A program made the translations under genes and the position numbers. From Microvelia longipes (lineage: Eukaryota > Arthropoda > Insecta > Hemiptera > Veliidae), in contig JACMZG010001913.1 of assembly GCA_018340805.1 (NCBI GenBank), positions 29,240,967-29,304,966 of the forward strand: 64,000 nucleotides of DNA, written 5' to 3'. Shown here in pieces: positions 37,328 to 47,372 of this stretch (positions are counted from its first letter, which is position 1; every line of letters starts with the position of its first letter). The notes under the pieces are model-generated. The model was not told the origin of the DNA, made no database searches, and saw nothing but the letters and a program-made list of their open reading frames with translations.

Positions 37328-38249
37328 CGACGAACGAAAGATATACATAGCTATACATAGCTTGAGAAAGACGATTTGTCGAAATGTCAAATCGTCACAC
37401 TCATTCACAATTTTTATTGTCGTTATTATTTCTTAACATTATTCTTATGATGAATAGGCAAGTTTTACAAAGCTACAGACGGTGAGAAAGAACTAGACTC
37501 TAACCTACGGTCTTATGAACAAGGGTAGGTGGTTAATGGATACTTTCAGCGAAGTTGTAAATGATCCTTGTTGTTTAGTGACACCACAACACACATAGGG
37601 CCAGAAGATAAATTATCTGTAACGATTAACCTCTTGATGATACCTAAATAATGATCATCTATTATCGAAAAAGTTAAAGGGTTGTTAAAGTATTGGATTG
37701 AAGTAAATCAATAGATACATATAATTGTCTTTCCTGTTGGAAATAATCAAATCATAGTAACTGTGTATCAATTTTAATAATTTTTGTTTCACATCCTCTG
37801 ACTCCAACATCAATTAAAAAAATCACAGTTCCAATAAAAAAAGAGTCTAAACCCATTGACTGTGAATAGTCTAATTATTTTTTCCACCGAAATATAAAAG
37901 AGATTCAAAGGAACATGATGGGTACTTCACTATCAACTGCAAGACTATTGGAATAAAAAATGAAACAAAGAGAGGCAAAAATTAAAAAAGCTCTTATTGG
38001 ATTTCGATTGCCTCTTTATTGCTTATATTAGAGCAAAATAATTAAAACCAGTTTCTATGATCAAAGTGTAGTTTGAAATCATCAGTGAGATTAAATTTTT
38101 TATAAGAACCAATCTAGTATGGACAAAATACAAATTGTAAATTTTCAATGAAGGTGGAAATTTGCTTCAAATCTGTTTAATTCTAAATATTTCTATCGAA
38201 AAAGAATATAGTATATTTCTCAATAGAGAGTATATATTCTATAAAATAA

Positions 38250-38540
38250 TCTGGTGCCGGGTACCTCGAAATTTTTGCTCATCGTATTCGGTTCCTTGTA
38301 CGCTCATCCTCACCGCTTCGAACTCCCTTCGCTCGTTTTTAGACAAAGGATCTCACTTAATTTATACTGCTGTACGTCATCGTACTCATGTGGATAAACT
38401 TGTTAGCGAAATTTTGTAAAAAAAATCGTTGAATGCAACGTAAAAATAAAAATTGCTTAAAATAAACTTATTTCTAGCAGTCACTCATCAAGGTACTGAC
38501 CTCGCTCAATGCTGCTTCACACTAATGATAAAACAAAGAC
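38250..38540 (-). repeat. 5S element, 3' half with 5S core
   Basis: In minus orientation: the terminal module GTGCCGGGTACCTCGAAA (38254 on), TCGTATTCGG..TACGCTCATCCTCACC and CTTCGAACTCCCTTCGCTCG, and then the 5S-like stretch at 38478-38520 (CACTCATCAAGGTACTGACC then TCGCTCAATGCTGCTTCAC). The 5S part keeps A-box and C-box equivalents with substitutions. A 34-bp inverted-repeat element follows at 38575. Confidence 0.75.
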
Positions 38541-38574
38541 ATCTATGAATATTAGTATTAGTCTCCATTATTAT

Positions 38575-38682
38575 AGGTAATTGAAAATAAGACACTTGAT
38601 GGGACGTTGAGAAATATATAAGAAATATAGTCATTGAATTTAGTAATTAACGTCCCATCAAGTGTCTTATTTTAAATTACCT
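38575..38682. mobile_element. Small MITE-like element with 34-bp inverted ends
   Basis: The arm at 38575-38608 (AGGTAATTGAAAATAAGACA then CTTGATGGGACGTT) is complementary to 38649-38682 at 33 of 34 positions. About 40 bp separate the arms. AAAGACATCTATG occurs on both sides (about 38535-38547 and 38685-38697), which might be a duplicated flank. No coding capacity is seen. Confidence 0.75.
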
Positions 38683-39179
38683 AAAAAGACATCTATGGTT
38701 TTTTTCTCGGGAAAAAAAATCCAATTAAGTTGAAATTTGGTCCATGTTTTTCTCTTTATGTAATGAATAAGTATACTAAGTTTCACTTTAGTGCCACGAG
38801 TATATATCCGCCACACTAAAATGAAAATTAGTATACTAATTTATTACTTAAATGAATGCACTTAAACCAAAAGAGTTATAAAAAAAAATTTATGCTCAAG
38901 GGTTTTACTCTTTTAATGTGGGCAAAATAACTTTAATTGTAAATTTATATTATTGTTTATATACTTAAAAAATAAAGAAATTTATTAAAAAAAATATAAA
39001 AAAAACTCAATAGGTTTTTATATAGATTTTTAATATTTATTTTAAAGGCTTATATGTCATTTCAGTAAAATTAAACAATAGTGCTGATAATAATGAGCTG
39101 ACACATAAAATATTTTGTTGTTCAGCATGAGTTCAGGTGTTCCAAATTCCCAACTGTTTTCTGTATAATATGATTTTGA

Positions 39180-39300
39180 TTTTTCTTTCTTAATTTTTCT
39201 GTCATTAATAATGGTAAATTCAGTTAAAATCCCGGTTTCGGATTTTTTGTTCGAACACAATACTTTTCCGTTATACCTGCGGTATAAATGAGGAAAAGTT
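39180..39300 (-). repeat. 5S-element head, minus strand
   Basis: In minus orientation: CCTCATTTATACCGCAGGTA, ACGGAAAAGTATTGTGTTCG and CCGAAACCGGGATTTTAACTG. This is the 5' end of a copy facing away from the plus-strand copy that begins at about 39325. The two form a head-to-head palindrome of about 65-bp arms. Confidence 0.75.
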
Positions 39301-39324
39301 AAAATAAACAATATAATTTATTAT

Positions 39325-39650
39325 ACTTTTTCTCATTTATACCGCAGGTATAACGGAAAAGTATTGTGTTTGCAAAAAAATCAGAAACTGGGGCGTCACT
39401 AGATTTATCCGTTTCAGAATTAAATACAGTAAGTTTTGTTTTAATACAAAAGGTTTATCTATGATTTTTGTAGGATCATAAAGTCAAGCAGCATTAAGCG
39501 TGGTCAGTCCCTGAAAGGGTGATCCATGGGAATGAAACGAATGTATATACTGTCTGAGGACGAGCGAAGCGAGTCCGAAGTGTGAGGATGAGCATAACGA
39601 GTCCGAGTGATGAGGAAAAGTTCCAAGGTACCCCGTACCCGATATTTTTT
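39325..39650 (+). repeat. 5S element with internal deletion
   Basis: The head (TCATTTATACCGCAGGTATA, GAAACTGGGGCGTCAC) is followed almost at once by the 3' half: GATTTTTGTAGGATCATAAAG and the 5S-like part at 39481-39538 (GTCAAGCAGCATTAAGCGTG, GTCAGTCCCTGAAAGGGTGA). GACGAGCGAAGCGAGTCCG is at 39558-39576, with a second diverged motif after it. The terminal GGTACCCCGTACCCGA is at about 39628-39643. The middle modules, including the CRE-like box, are missing. Confidence 0.85.
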
Positions 39651-39844
39651 AATCTAATTTAATTTTAAAAATTGTTATTTAATTTAATAAATTAAATATA
39701 TGTGACTGGTTGTATACCTTATTAAAAAACCTATCTTATAAACTCACTTGTCCTAGAAAATTCACTAAAAGTTAATTTTTCAATTCAAAATTTGCATGTT
39801 AAAAACTTAATTATTGGAACCAAGATATATGTTTTAATCTCTAA

Positions 39845-40082
39845 CGAAGATGAACCCAATAATAAATGCCGAGTTTGACAGGATAATAAACATATCAGAG
39901 ATAAGATAAACACAAGTGGCATAAAATAAGTGATCTAAATTATTTACCTTATATTGAATAATTGACATCAATTACCAGTTGGATTATCATAATTACAAAT
40001 TTCAGCAAAATGAAACTGTGTCAAATCATAATTTATTACATAATATTATATACTTTTAACAAGCCAATTTAGTATTATAACA
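39845..40082 (+). repeat. ~220-bp direct repeat, copy 2
   Basis: This is the second copy of the 34176-34396 repeat (GCCGAGTTTGACAGGATAAT, TTACCTTATATTGAATAATT, CAAGCCA). It lies directly downstream of a 5S element. Confidence 0.8.
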
Positions 40083-40477
40083 AAGTTAAGCAGCTCATTA
40101 AATACTAATACTAATAATGAGATTAAACAAGCACATTTGTCGATTTTATAATATGAAAGTTAGCGTGCTAAATGTCATATTAATCCAATAATTATTCAAT
40201 GTTTCAAGAATTTCCAAAATTATTGCTGTCTCATTTCCCGTTAATTTTTCGAGAAGCAAATCTGGATTAATTGATTGATGTGTGTACAGCTTCAAAATTC
40301 TAGCATGAATACATTGTTTTTATGCTACAACAACCACAGGGTTGTTACAGCTATGGCGATAACAGACCCACACACACACACAGACATATATTGAGACTTA
40401 TATGAAAGACCATCCATGATGTCTTAAAACACCTGAAACGGATAATTCAGGATATATCCTGAATCATATTATTTATA

Positions 40478-41195
40478 CTGTACGAATATAGGAAAAGTAA
40501 CGTGTTTGCTAAAAAAAACCAAAACCGGGACGTTACCGGAATTTTTCGTTTCATATGCTAAGGCTTCTTAAGTGGTTTTCACAAAGTTGTCTGCCTCTAT
40601 GTGTGTGTTTCTTTTATCATAGTAGTTCCTATGGTATTTAAGCTAGAGTTGAAACTTCGTACAAAAATCACTCTATAGCAAAAGTTGTGCTATTCAGATT
40701 TTTTATGACATCATGAATCCACAATAATTACTAAGCAAAAATGTTGAAAGATTATAAAACGTGGGAAAATGATGCGATCCGATTGAAATTTGGCACGCAT
40801 GTGGCTGTGTATAAGTTTAATATACGTAGCTATGTATAACACTTAAAAATCTGCCAAGTTTCATTTCATTATTAGCATTAGTTCAATTTTTATCAAATGA
40901 CTTATCCACATTCTTAGAAAATTGTAAATAGTCAGACAAAATCAATTGAGTTAAAATTCAGTACAACTGAATATCATTACGTAATAAAAAAATAGTTTCA
41001 ATATGAGACGTATATCTATGATTTTTTTGGCTCATAAAAGTCAAGCAGCATCGAGCGTGGTTAGTCCCTGGAAGGGTGACAGCTGGGAATGAAACTAATG
41101 TATATACTATCTGAGAACGAGCGAAGCGAGTCCGAAGTAAGGAATAGCGAATCCGATTTGATAAGGAAAAGTTCCGAGGTACCACGTACCCGATT
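40478..41195 (+). repeat. 5S element, most complete copy
   Basis: Modules in order: head GGAAAAGTAACGTGTTTGC; CCAAAACCGGGACGTTACCGG; GTTGTCTGCCTCTATGTGTG; GTAGTTCCTATGGTATTTAAGC; ATGACATCATGAATCC (a mutated CRE-like box); TTATAAAACGTGGGAAAATG; GATCCGATTGAAATTTGGC; and TCAATTGAGTTAAAATTC. The 5S-like segment is at 41038-41094 (AGTCAAGCAGCATCGAGCGT then GGTTAGTCCCTGGAAGGGTG). The mirror motif GAGCGAAGCGAGTCCG is at 41119-41134, and the end is GAGGTACCACGTACCCGA. Nine-base ATTATTTAT copies flank it (40468-40476 and 41193-41201) and could be a target duplication, though the site is AT-rich. No ORF of note. Confidence 0.85.
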
Positions 41196-41835
41196 ATTTA
41201 TTTAATATTTTATGATCCACAGAAAATCCTAACAAGCTTACACAACAAGGTTAATCTTTTCGAGAATATTGTAAGCCACAGATGTGGTTAATGCTACAAT
41301 TGGTCTTCAACACTTCATAGCCCGAGATAATTAACACTTAATAATTTTCAAAAATGAAAAAAAACTATAGTCAAAGGTTTATTACAACTCCAATTACTAC
41401 TACCAAACTCCAACCAAACATCACCAGAAGCATCAAAAATTAGAATAAAAAATGGCTAAAAGGAATGTGTTATATGAATGTTTGAGTTACTTAGATCTTT
41501 TTATGTACATTCAAAAACCAGAGGTATGTCCAAGTCTCTAATAATATCCCAATTCATATTATAAACATGTAATACCAAATCATTTAACTATTAACATAAT
41601 AAAAAGGAAAACAATACATGACTTGAAATTAATATTATCTCACCAAGTATCAATTTGATATGTCGCTAACCTGAAACAAATACAAAATACACATTAGTTG
41701 TTTTATTGATTATTAATATAAAATATTATTTATTAGGCCGATAAACCCACTTTGCGGGCCTTCATACCACTTGGAATGAATTTTAGAGTCTCTTGTGTAT
41801 AGGTTCATGTTTTTAGTTTGGTTTTATTATTTTCA

Positions 41836-41837
<2 letters not shown>

Positions 41838-41903
<66 letters not shown>

Positions 41904-41905
41904 AT
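41838..41905. repeat. (TA)n microsatellite
   Basis: This is a TA tract with one phase break. Confidence 0.95.
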
Positions 41906-42026
41906 TACTGAAAAAAAATGATCTTTAAATAATTTTAAGTAAACTAATTTAAATAAAATTAGTGAAGTATGATTAACTTGTAAATGGTTTCTTTCCTTGC
42001 TTTTCCTAATAAAACAAACTTAAAAA

Positions 42027-42830
42027 TTCGGTTACTGGGTACCTCAGATTCACTACGCTCATCCTCTCTACTTCGGACTTTGCCTTATCCCTTGGGATTC
42101 GTTCTCATAATAAACAAGTCGTTAAATTTATACTTAACACGTCTTCGGTCGTGTCGTATTCGGATTTGTCTTTGTCAAAGACAAATCCGATCTCTAATCC
42201 ATCCATCCATATTGTTAATCCATCTCTCCATCTGAGAGATGGTAAACACATTCGATTCATTCCAGCAGTCATCCATCTAGGCACTGACTACACTCGATGC
42301 TGTTTAACTTCTATGACCCAACAAAATACATGGATATACATGTTGTATAAAAACTTGGTGTACTTATTTTATTGGGCAAAGGTATATACTTGAACCAAAT
42401 TTCAATTTAATTAGATTATTTTCCGATTTTTTACATTTTTTATTTGCTAAAACCCTATAGAAGTAACAAAAAAATGAAAATTAGCACGTATGTTAGCCTT
42501 ATACATGGTCCAAATTTCAATCAATTTGCATAATTTTTCCGCAGTTAATGATGTTTTGAAATTTTTGCTGAGTATTATTGCGGGTTAATGAAGTAAAAAG
42601 AAAAATATTTTCCGAATAGCACAATTACAGCGGTAGGCTGATTTTTGTATAAAGTTTCAACTCACTAGCATAAATACACTGGGAGCTACGATAATAACAG
42701 GCACACACACACCAAACAGACAGTCAACTTTGCAAAAACCTCTCAGGAGGCTTTAAATCTGCTAAATCGGATTATTCCGGTAACATCCTGGTTTCGTATT
42801 TTTTCGCAAACACAAGGACATACACATATC
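42027..42830 (-). repeat. 5S element, near-complete minus-strand copy
   Basis: Read on the minus strand from about 42830: CACAAACACAAGG-side head; GAAACCAGGATGTTACCGG; GTGTGTGTGCCTG; GGAGCTACG complement; a decayed CRE-like site; CGCGG-equivalents; the 5S-like segment at 42254-42310; several GAGCGTAGTG and mirror-motif remnants; and GAGGTACCCAGTAACCG at the end. Extra ATCCATCCAT and ATCTCTCCATCTGAGAGAT stretches inside the tail are local expansions. The overlapping 80-83-codon plus frames are shadows. Confidence 0.8.
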
Positions 42831-42841
42831 AACAGACTTTA

Positions 42842-42856
42842 AATATATATATTATA

Positions 42857-42946
<90 letters not shown>
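42842..42946. repeat. (TA)n microsatellite
   Basis: A long TA tract sits directly at the head side of the preceding 5S element. Confidence 0.95.
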
Positions 42947-42948
<2 letters not shown>

Positions 42949-42952
42949 ATAT

Positions 42953-43051
42953 AGAACATTGAACAGAAATTTAATATTTAACGTTCAAATCAATCATCAT
43001 TTAATATAATTGGTTCACACGATTAAGAAAAATGCTTGAAATAAATTTAAA
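42953..43051 (+). repeat. 99-bp direct repeat, copy 1
   Basis: AGAACATTGAACAGAAATTT through TCACACGATTAAGAAAAATG to ATAAATTTAAA recurs at 43189-43287 with one difference seen (TTTAATATAA versus TTTAACATAA). A (TG)n tract lies between the copies. Confidence 0.95.
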
Positions 43052-43188
43052 TATATATATGTGTGTGTGTGTGTGTGTCTGTGTGTTGAGGTTGATGTAT
43101 TATAACAACCTCATTAGCGTGATTTTGTAGTCATTATTTGCTTAATTTTAAATAAAAAAATACTAGTTAAAGTATTATAAATACTCTT

Positions 43189-43287
43189 AGAACATTGAAC
43201 AGAAATTTAATATTTAACGTTCAAATCAATCATCATTTAACATAATTGGTTCACACGATTAAGAAAAATGCTTGAAATAAATTTAAA
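43189..43287 (+). repeat. 99-bp direct repeat, copy 2
   Basis: This is the second copy, offset by exactly 236 bp and in the same orientation as 42953-43051. Confidence 0.95.
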
Positions 43288-43892
43288 AGTCGAATCAGCA
43301 AAAATAATGTGCTAGCGTTATCAAGTATAATATAGAGTAAGTGAATTTTAATTACACTTAATAGTTAAAAACAAGAAATTATAATATAATTATTAAATAA
43401 TCTGAAAAGAAGCAAAAAACAGTCAGAATTAATTTACTAAAATTTAATACGAAACATTTATATTTAAATCACGACCAACCGGTTTTGGGGAATTATTATA
43501 CAAATATTTAAAAGAGAACAGAAGATAAAATATAAATTCTTTATTAATTTATCATGAATTAGTGTTAAAATGTTACATAGTTTATATTTTATAATTTTAG
43601 CGTATTTATAATAAATAGAAAATGTTATTTTATGATGCTATGATTTATATTGATGGGAGCAAGACAATAATAAATTTCCGAAGCAAAACAATAATTATAA
43701 TTCTTAATATACGCCTTGCGTTGTCAGTTCGATGTTAAGTCTTCTTAACTAACAATGAAAATGATATTCCCTCCCTAAAAAGTGAAATAGCACTGTATAT
43801 GGTCAATAGATAGCAGTGCATAGATAGGGAAAATTCAATAGATATTAACATTAGTTTAAAATGATGATATCAAACAAGAAAATTATATACAT

Positions 43893-43914
43893 ACACACAC
43901 ACACACACACACGC

Positions 43915-43982
<68 letters not shown>

Positions 43983-43986
43983 TATA
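43893..43986. repeat. (CA)n(TA)n compound microsatellite
   Basis: ACACAC passes into TATATA with small interruptions. Confidence 0.95.
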
Positions 43987-44289
43987 TTAATTAAAAATTT
44001 CAAATCGATCGAATTTTAAATTTTTCGTTGGGTTAATTACATTATAAATATTATTAACAAAATATTTTAATAATATAAAAAAATTAAAAAAATATAATTT
44101 TTTTTATTAATTGAATATGAAACATTTAAAATGATCTCTAAACGCTATTTTATGCAAAACCCAGCCGTAAATTGTTTCTTTCCTCGCTTGTTTCTTTCGT
44201 AATATAAACTTTATATTACATAAATACTAATTAAATAAGCAATAAATAAATTATCTGGATTTTTGAACTAAGTACTATTTTTCTTTACT

Positions 44290-44372
44290 TTTCAGTATTA
44301 AGACACTGGGAGCTACGATGGCTACAAACACAACTTGAAAACGTCCTAAACAGATAATTTAGGTGTAATCTC
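44290..44372 (-). repeat. 5S-element head fragment
   Basis: ACACTGGGAGCTACGATGG, a CTTGAAAACGTCCTAAACAG-like block and GATAATTTAGGTGTAATCTC match the minus-strand order of the element's first modules. The fragment is short and decayed. Confidence 0.4.
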
Positions 44373-44726
44373 AAGAGAATTTCACTCCTTCCTTTTTTAA
44401 TAAACCCACTGGAAAATAAGGAAAAGTTAAGTGAGAGAATAAATAATTAAATCTTTAGCTATCACAACAAAAATAAATTAAATAAGATAAAATGTTTGTC
44501 ACCAAGAAAATGTGACATAAAAGTCTTCAGAAAATGATACTATACATTTTTATCAAGTTTATGATATAGGTCATGGCATAGCTAGTAGTTTTTGACGAGT
44601 CAAAAATTGTAGAATGGCTTACACCCTTTAGCAAATTTCCTTTGGAAAAAATACGCCAATAAGAAATGCGTTATGGCCGCAGCCAAACCTCGTACTAAAT
44701 TCCAGGGGTTCAGGTTAATTTTTGTA

Positions 44727-44899
<173 letters not shown>

Positions 44900-44969
44900 A
44901 TATCGAATGTGTAAAAACAAAGTCACATATAGATTAGTGTGCAAGTTTTATTATTTCAAAACATATTAT

Positions 44970-45230
44970 TTGGAGGTCCCGGTAATGGTGATGGTAGTGG
45001 TGATGAATTGGTTAGAACATGCCACAACTACCCAGGCAATCCGGGTTCTATGCCAGGCGGGCCTCTTGGTATATTATGCAAGGGATAAAAATTCCTTACA
45101 CGTGTCATTCTTCGAAAGGGACGTTAAACCGGTGGTTTCGAGTCTATGCGATGTCAAGAACTCGTAAGAGATTCCTAACCCTAAATGAACTTAGGGATTA
45201 GGCAAAATTTATAACCCTCAATAGTAGCCC
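44970..45230 (+). mobile_element. tRNA-derived SINE (second type)
   Basis: GAGGTCCCGGTAATGGTGAT is followed by an A-box-like TTGGTTAGAACATG (45008-45021) and, about 25 bp on, a B-box-like GGGTTCTATGCC (45043-45054). The spacing and the CCGGGTTC context are typical of tRNA-derived SINE heads. The body continues with GCGGGCCTCTTGGTATATTA, CGAAAGGGACGTTAAACC and CTCGTAAGAGATTCC. No clear tail or target duplication is seen. It is unlike the SINE at 34.9 kb. The 60-codon frame here is incidental. Confidence 0.65.
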
Positions 45231-45335
45231 ATAAAATATCTATATGTTTTTTATATGTATAAAAAATACATATAAAATGTTTCTACATTTTTTGTTTTCC
45301 CTGGTTTTAGGAGCAGTTCACGGTTCCTCTGTCAA

Positions 45336-45490
45336 TTAGATGTAAAATGCCTGCACTAGGGCTCATTAGGCAAAACACTATCTTCAATCTTAGAGAGTAA
45401 GCAAAAGGGACACAACAACGACGTCTATTTGCTGGGTGATCCATCACTTCAATCACCTCTCCCGAATTACTATTACTATCACTAAATATC
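45336..45490 (-). repeat. Small repeat, copy 1 (related to 47912-48042)
   Basis: On the minus strand this reads SDSNSNSGEVIEVMD...LMSPSAGILHL in a 61-codon frame. The other copy gives SDSDNN(stop)GEVID...LMSPSGGILRL at the same places. DNA identity is roughly three quarters by eye. It may derive from a transposon ORF, but the family is not recognised. Confidence 0.5.
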
Positions 45491-45879
45491 ATTTTTTTTT
45501 ATCATTAATTCTTCAACTCTTCGAAGGAAGCGTAAAGTTGATAATACGTTTAAACTTAAGGTGGGGTATAGGTTTTAATAAAAACCGTATGAATATAAAA
45601 TGTTCAAAGGCAATTAATAATACTTAAAGAAGTAATTTGTCATAATTAATCAGTGAGTTTATACGGAAAGGTTACTTCAAGGTTCCCTATAAATAACAAT
45701 ATCAACGGTAAGCAAGTTTTTTTCTTAGTAATGCTGCCTATGAGGACCTCCTTGTTTAAAAAAAATCTCACAGTAGGATGTCTTTACCTAAACTGAATGG
45801 AACAAAACACTTTTCTTGTCCATTTTAACGAATGTTAAATAGGAAATAACGCTAGTTAGGTAGGACACGTTGGAATAAT

Positions 45880-46070
45880 ATTTATTTATTTATTTATACA
45901 TACATACATAAAAAACATTTTTAAAGCATACAAAATAAAACATTTTTTAGAAAAAAATTTTAACATGCTAAATACAAAAACAAAAAAAAAAAAAACATGT
46001 ATATGTATAGCCGCATGAGCAAAAGCTTGTGCGCGGCACTGAGTCGAAGTTGCCTTGTTATTGTTATATT
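45880..46070 (-). mobile_element. LINE-type 3' end with (AAATA)n tail
   Basis: Read on the minus strand, GGCAACTTCGACTCAGTGCC is followed by a stem-loop (GCCGC...GCGGC, at about 46012-46040). Then comes an AT-rich 3' UTR and an AAATAAATAAATAAATA tail at about 45881-45897. A terminal hairpin plus a short-period tail is typical of non-LTR retrotransposon 3' ends. No coding portion is attached. Confidence 0.5.
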
Positions 46071-46545
46071 AATTGTTATATTTTCTATTTAAACTTAATA
46101 AATATTAATTAATAAAAAAAAAATAGTATTATACATTAGAATACTAACTATTTAATCTATTATAATTATTAATATTTTTTATCTTAAATAAAAAAAGACT
46201 AACTAACTATTCAAGAAAAAAAAAGAAGAGTACAGTAAGACGTATTATGGTTGTGATATGTGAAAAATAAGAAGAATCGAAGTTGCTATTTTTGTTATTT
46301 TAATTATTATTATTTTTTGTTTATTTATTATTACTGATTTTAATTATGATTTTATTAATTAGATAGTTGTGTATTTATTTATATTTAAAAAATATGTGTA
46401 ACGGTATAGAATAGAAGATACATAGAAGAAGTGTGGAAGGGGGTCAAATGTCTAAATTTCTTAAAAACTTTAAGGTGTTCCGGACAGAAGCGTATCCACA
46501 GAGAAAAGGGAATAAAAATAAAGAAAAAAAAGAAAGGAAGAAAAA

Positions 46546-46994
46546 AATTCTGACACGGTGGTCGCATGCCGGGCGAATTGCCTTTAGAATGCGTGTTTCC
46601 GTGCTCAGCAATCCATTTCTTGCTTAAGAGTCCGGTTTATGCTTTATAATCTGAGCTGTCACTCAATTAACAAACACTATTATTTATCACTAATTTTTCC
46701 TAAATTTTTCAAAGGAAATGCGCATAATTATCCTGTTGGTTATTCCAAACTAAGACTATAAAATTTGCAGTACAACATTTTTGCACTAATTCATAGGTCA
46801 GAAGGTGTTTAGCTTTAAAGGTTTTAGATCATTTTGTCATTATGCAGACAAAATGAGTTACGAGTAGTGCTTGATAACAGAGTAAAAGTTATAAAGCATA
46901 AACTTAAACCTTAAGCAACGAATGGATTGTCAAGCAAGGGAACAAGCTTTCCAAAGGAAATAGACCCGGCATGCGGACCACCGCTGCACAATTA
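46546..46994. mobile_element. Long-inverted-repeat element, family of 21.6 kb
   Basis: The left arm is about 46546-46745: TTCTGACACGGTGGTCGCAT, GCCGGGCGAATTGCCTTTAG, GCGTGTTTCCGTGCTCAGCA, ATCCATTTCTTGCTTAAG. It is mirrored by the right arm, about 46850-46994: GAGTTACGAGTAGTGCTTG, AAGCAACGAATGGATTG, GACCCGGCATGCGGACCACC, CACAATTATT. The right arm is more decayed. About 100 bp lie between them. The 60-64-codon frames here are shadows. Confidence 0.75.
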
Positions 46995-47034
46995 TTTAGT
47001 AGTCTTAAACTAATATAATGTAAGTATAAACAAT

Positions 47035-47105
47035 CATCGCTCTTGACAAGATTCAAACCCAGGTATCCTACCTTTTTAGAGAAGGGTAGTAACCGTATAA
47101 TTAAT
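47035..47105 (-). repeat. tRNA-like head adjoining the foldback element
   Basis: On the minus strand CGGTTACTACCC precedes GGTAGGATACCTGGGTTTGA, with the B-box-like GGTTTGAATC at about 47048-47058. The arrangement (tRNA-like head, ~50 bp, then the foldback arm) matches that at 5.1-5.4 kb. That suggests the two parts belong to one composite repeat. Confidence 0.4.
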
Positions 47106-47372
47106 TAATTTATATTATGAGTGATTTTGTCGTCATATAGAATTTTAAGGGGGATAAATCGATAAGGATTAAAAAAATGATTCCAAAAATATTAAACCAA
47201 TCTCCTCGTTGAAAAATATCCTAATTTGGAATCATACATCGTACCATAGAATAAAAATAGTGACCTAGAATAATAAGCTTTTATTTTAATATCTTAAAAT
47301 AAAAATCGCCACTCTAGAGGCGATATTAATTACCTTAATTATTGTAATAAAATAATTAAATGAATAAAAATA

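Noticed and set aside
41038..41094. Functional 5S rRNA gene
   Set aside because: Only about the middle-to-3' part (roughly nt 45-103) is present in every copy. The 5' part and the 3' terminal stem are missing, so none can encode 5S rRNA.
46385..46627. 60- and 64-codon frames on opposite strands
   Set aside because: They overlap an A-rich tract and the start of a foldback arm. There is no independent support.
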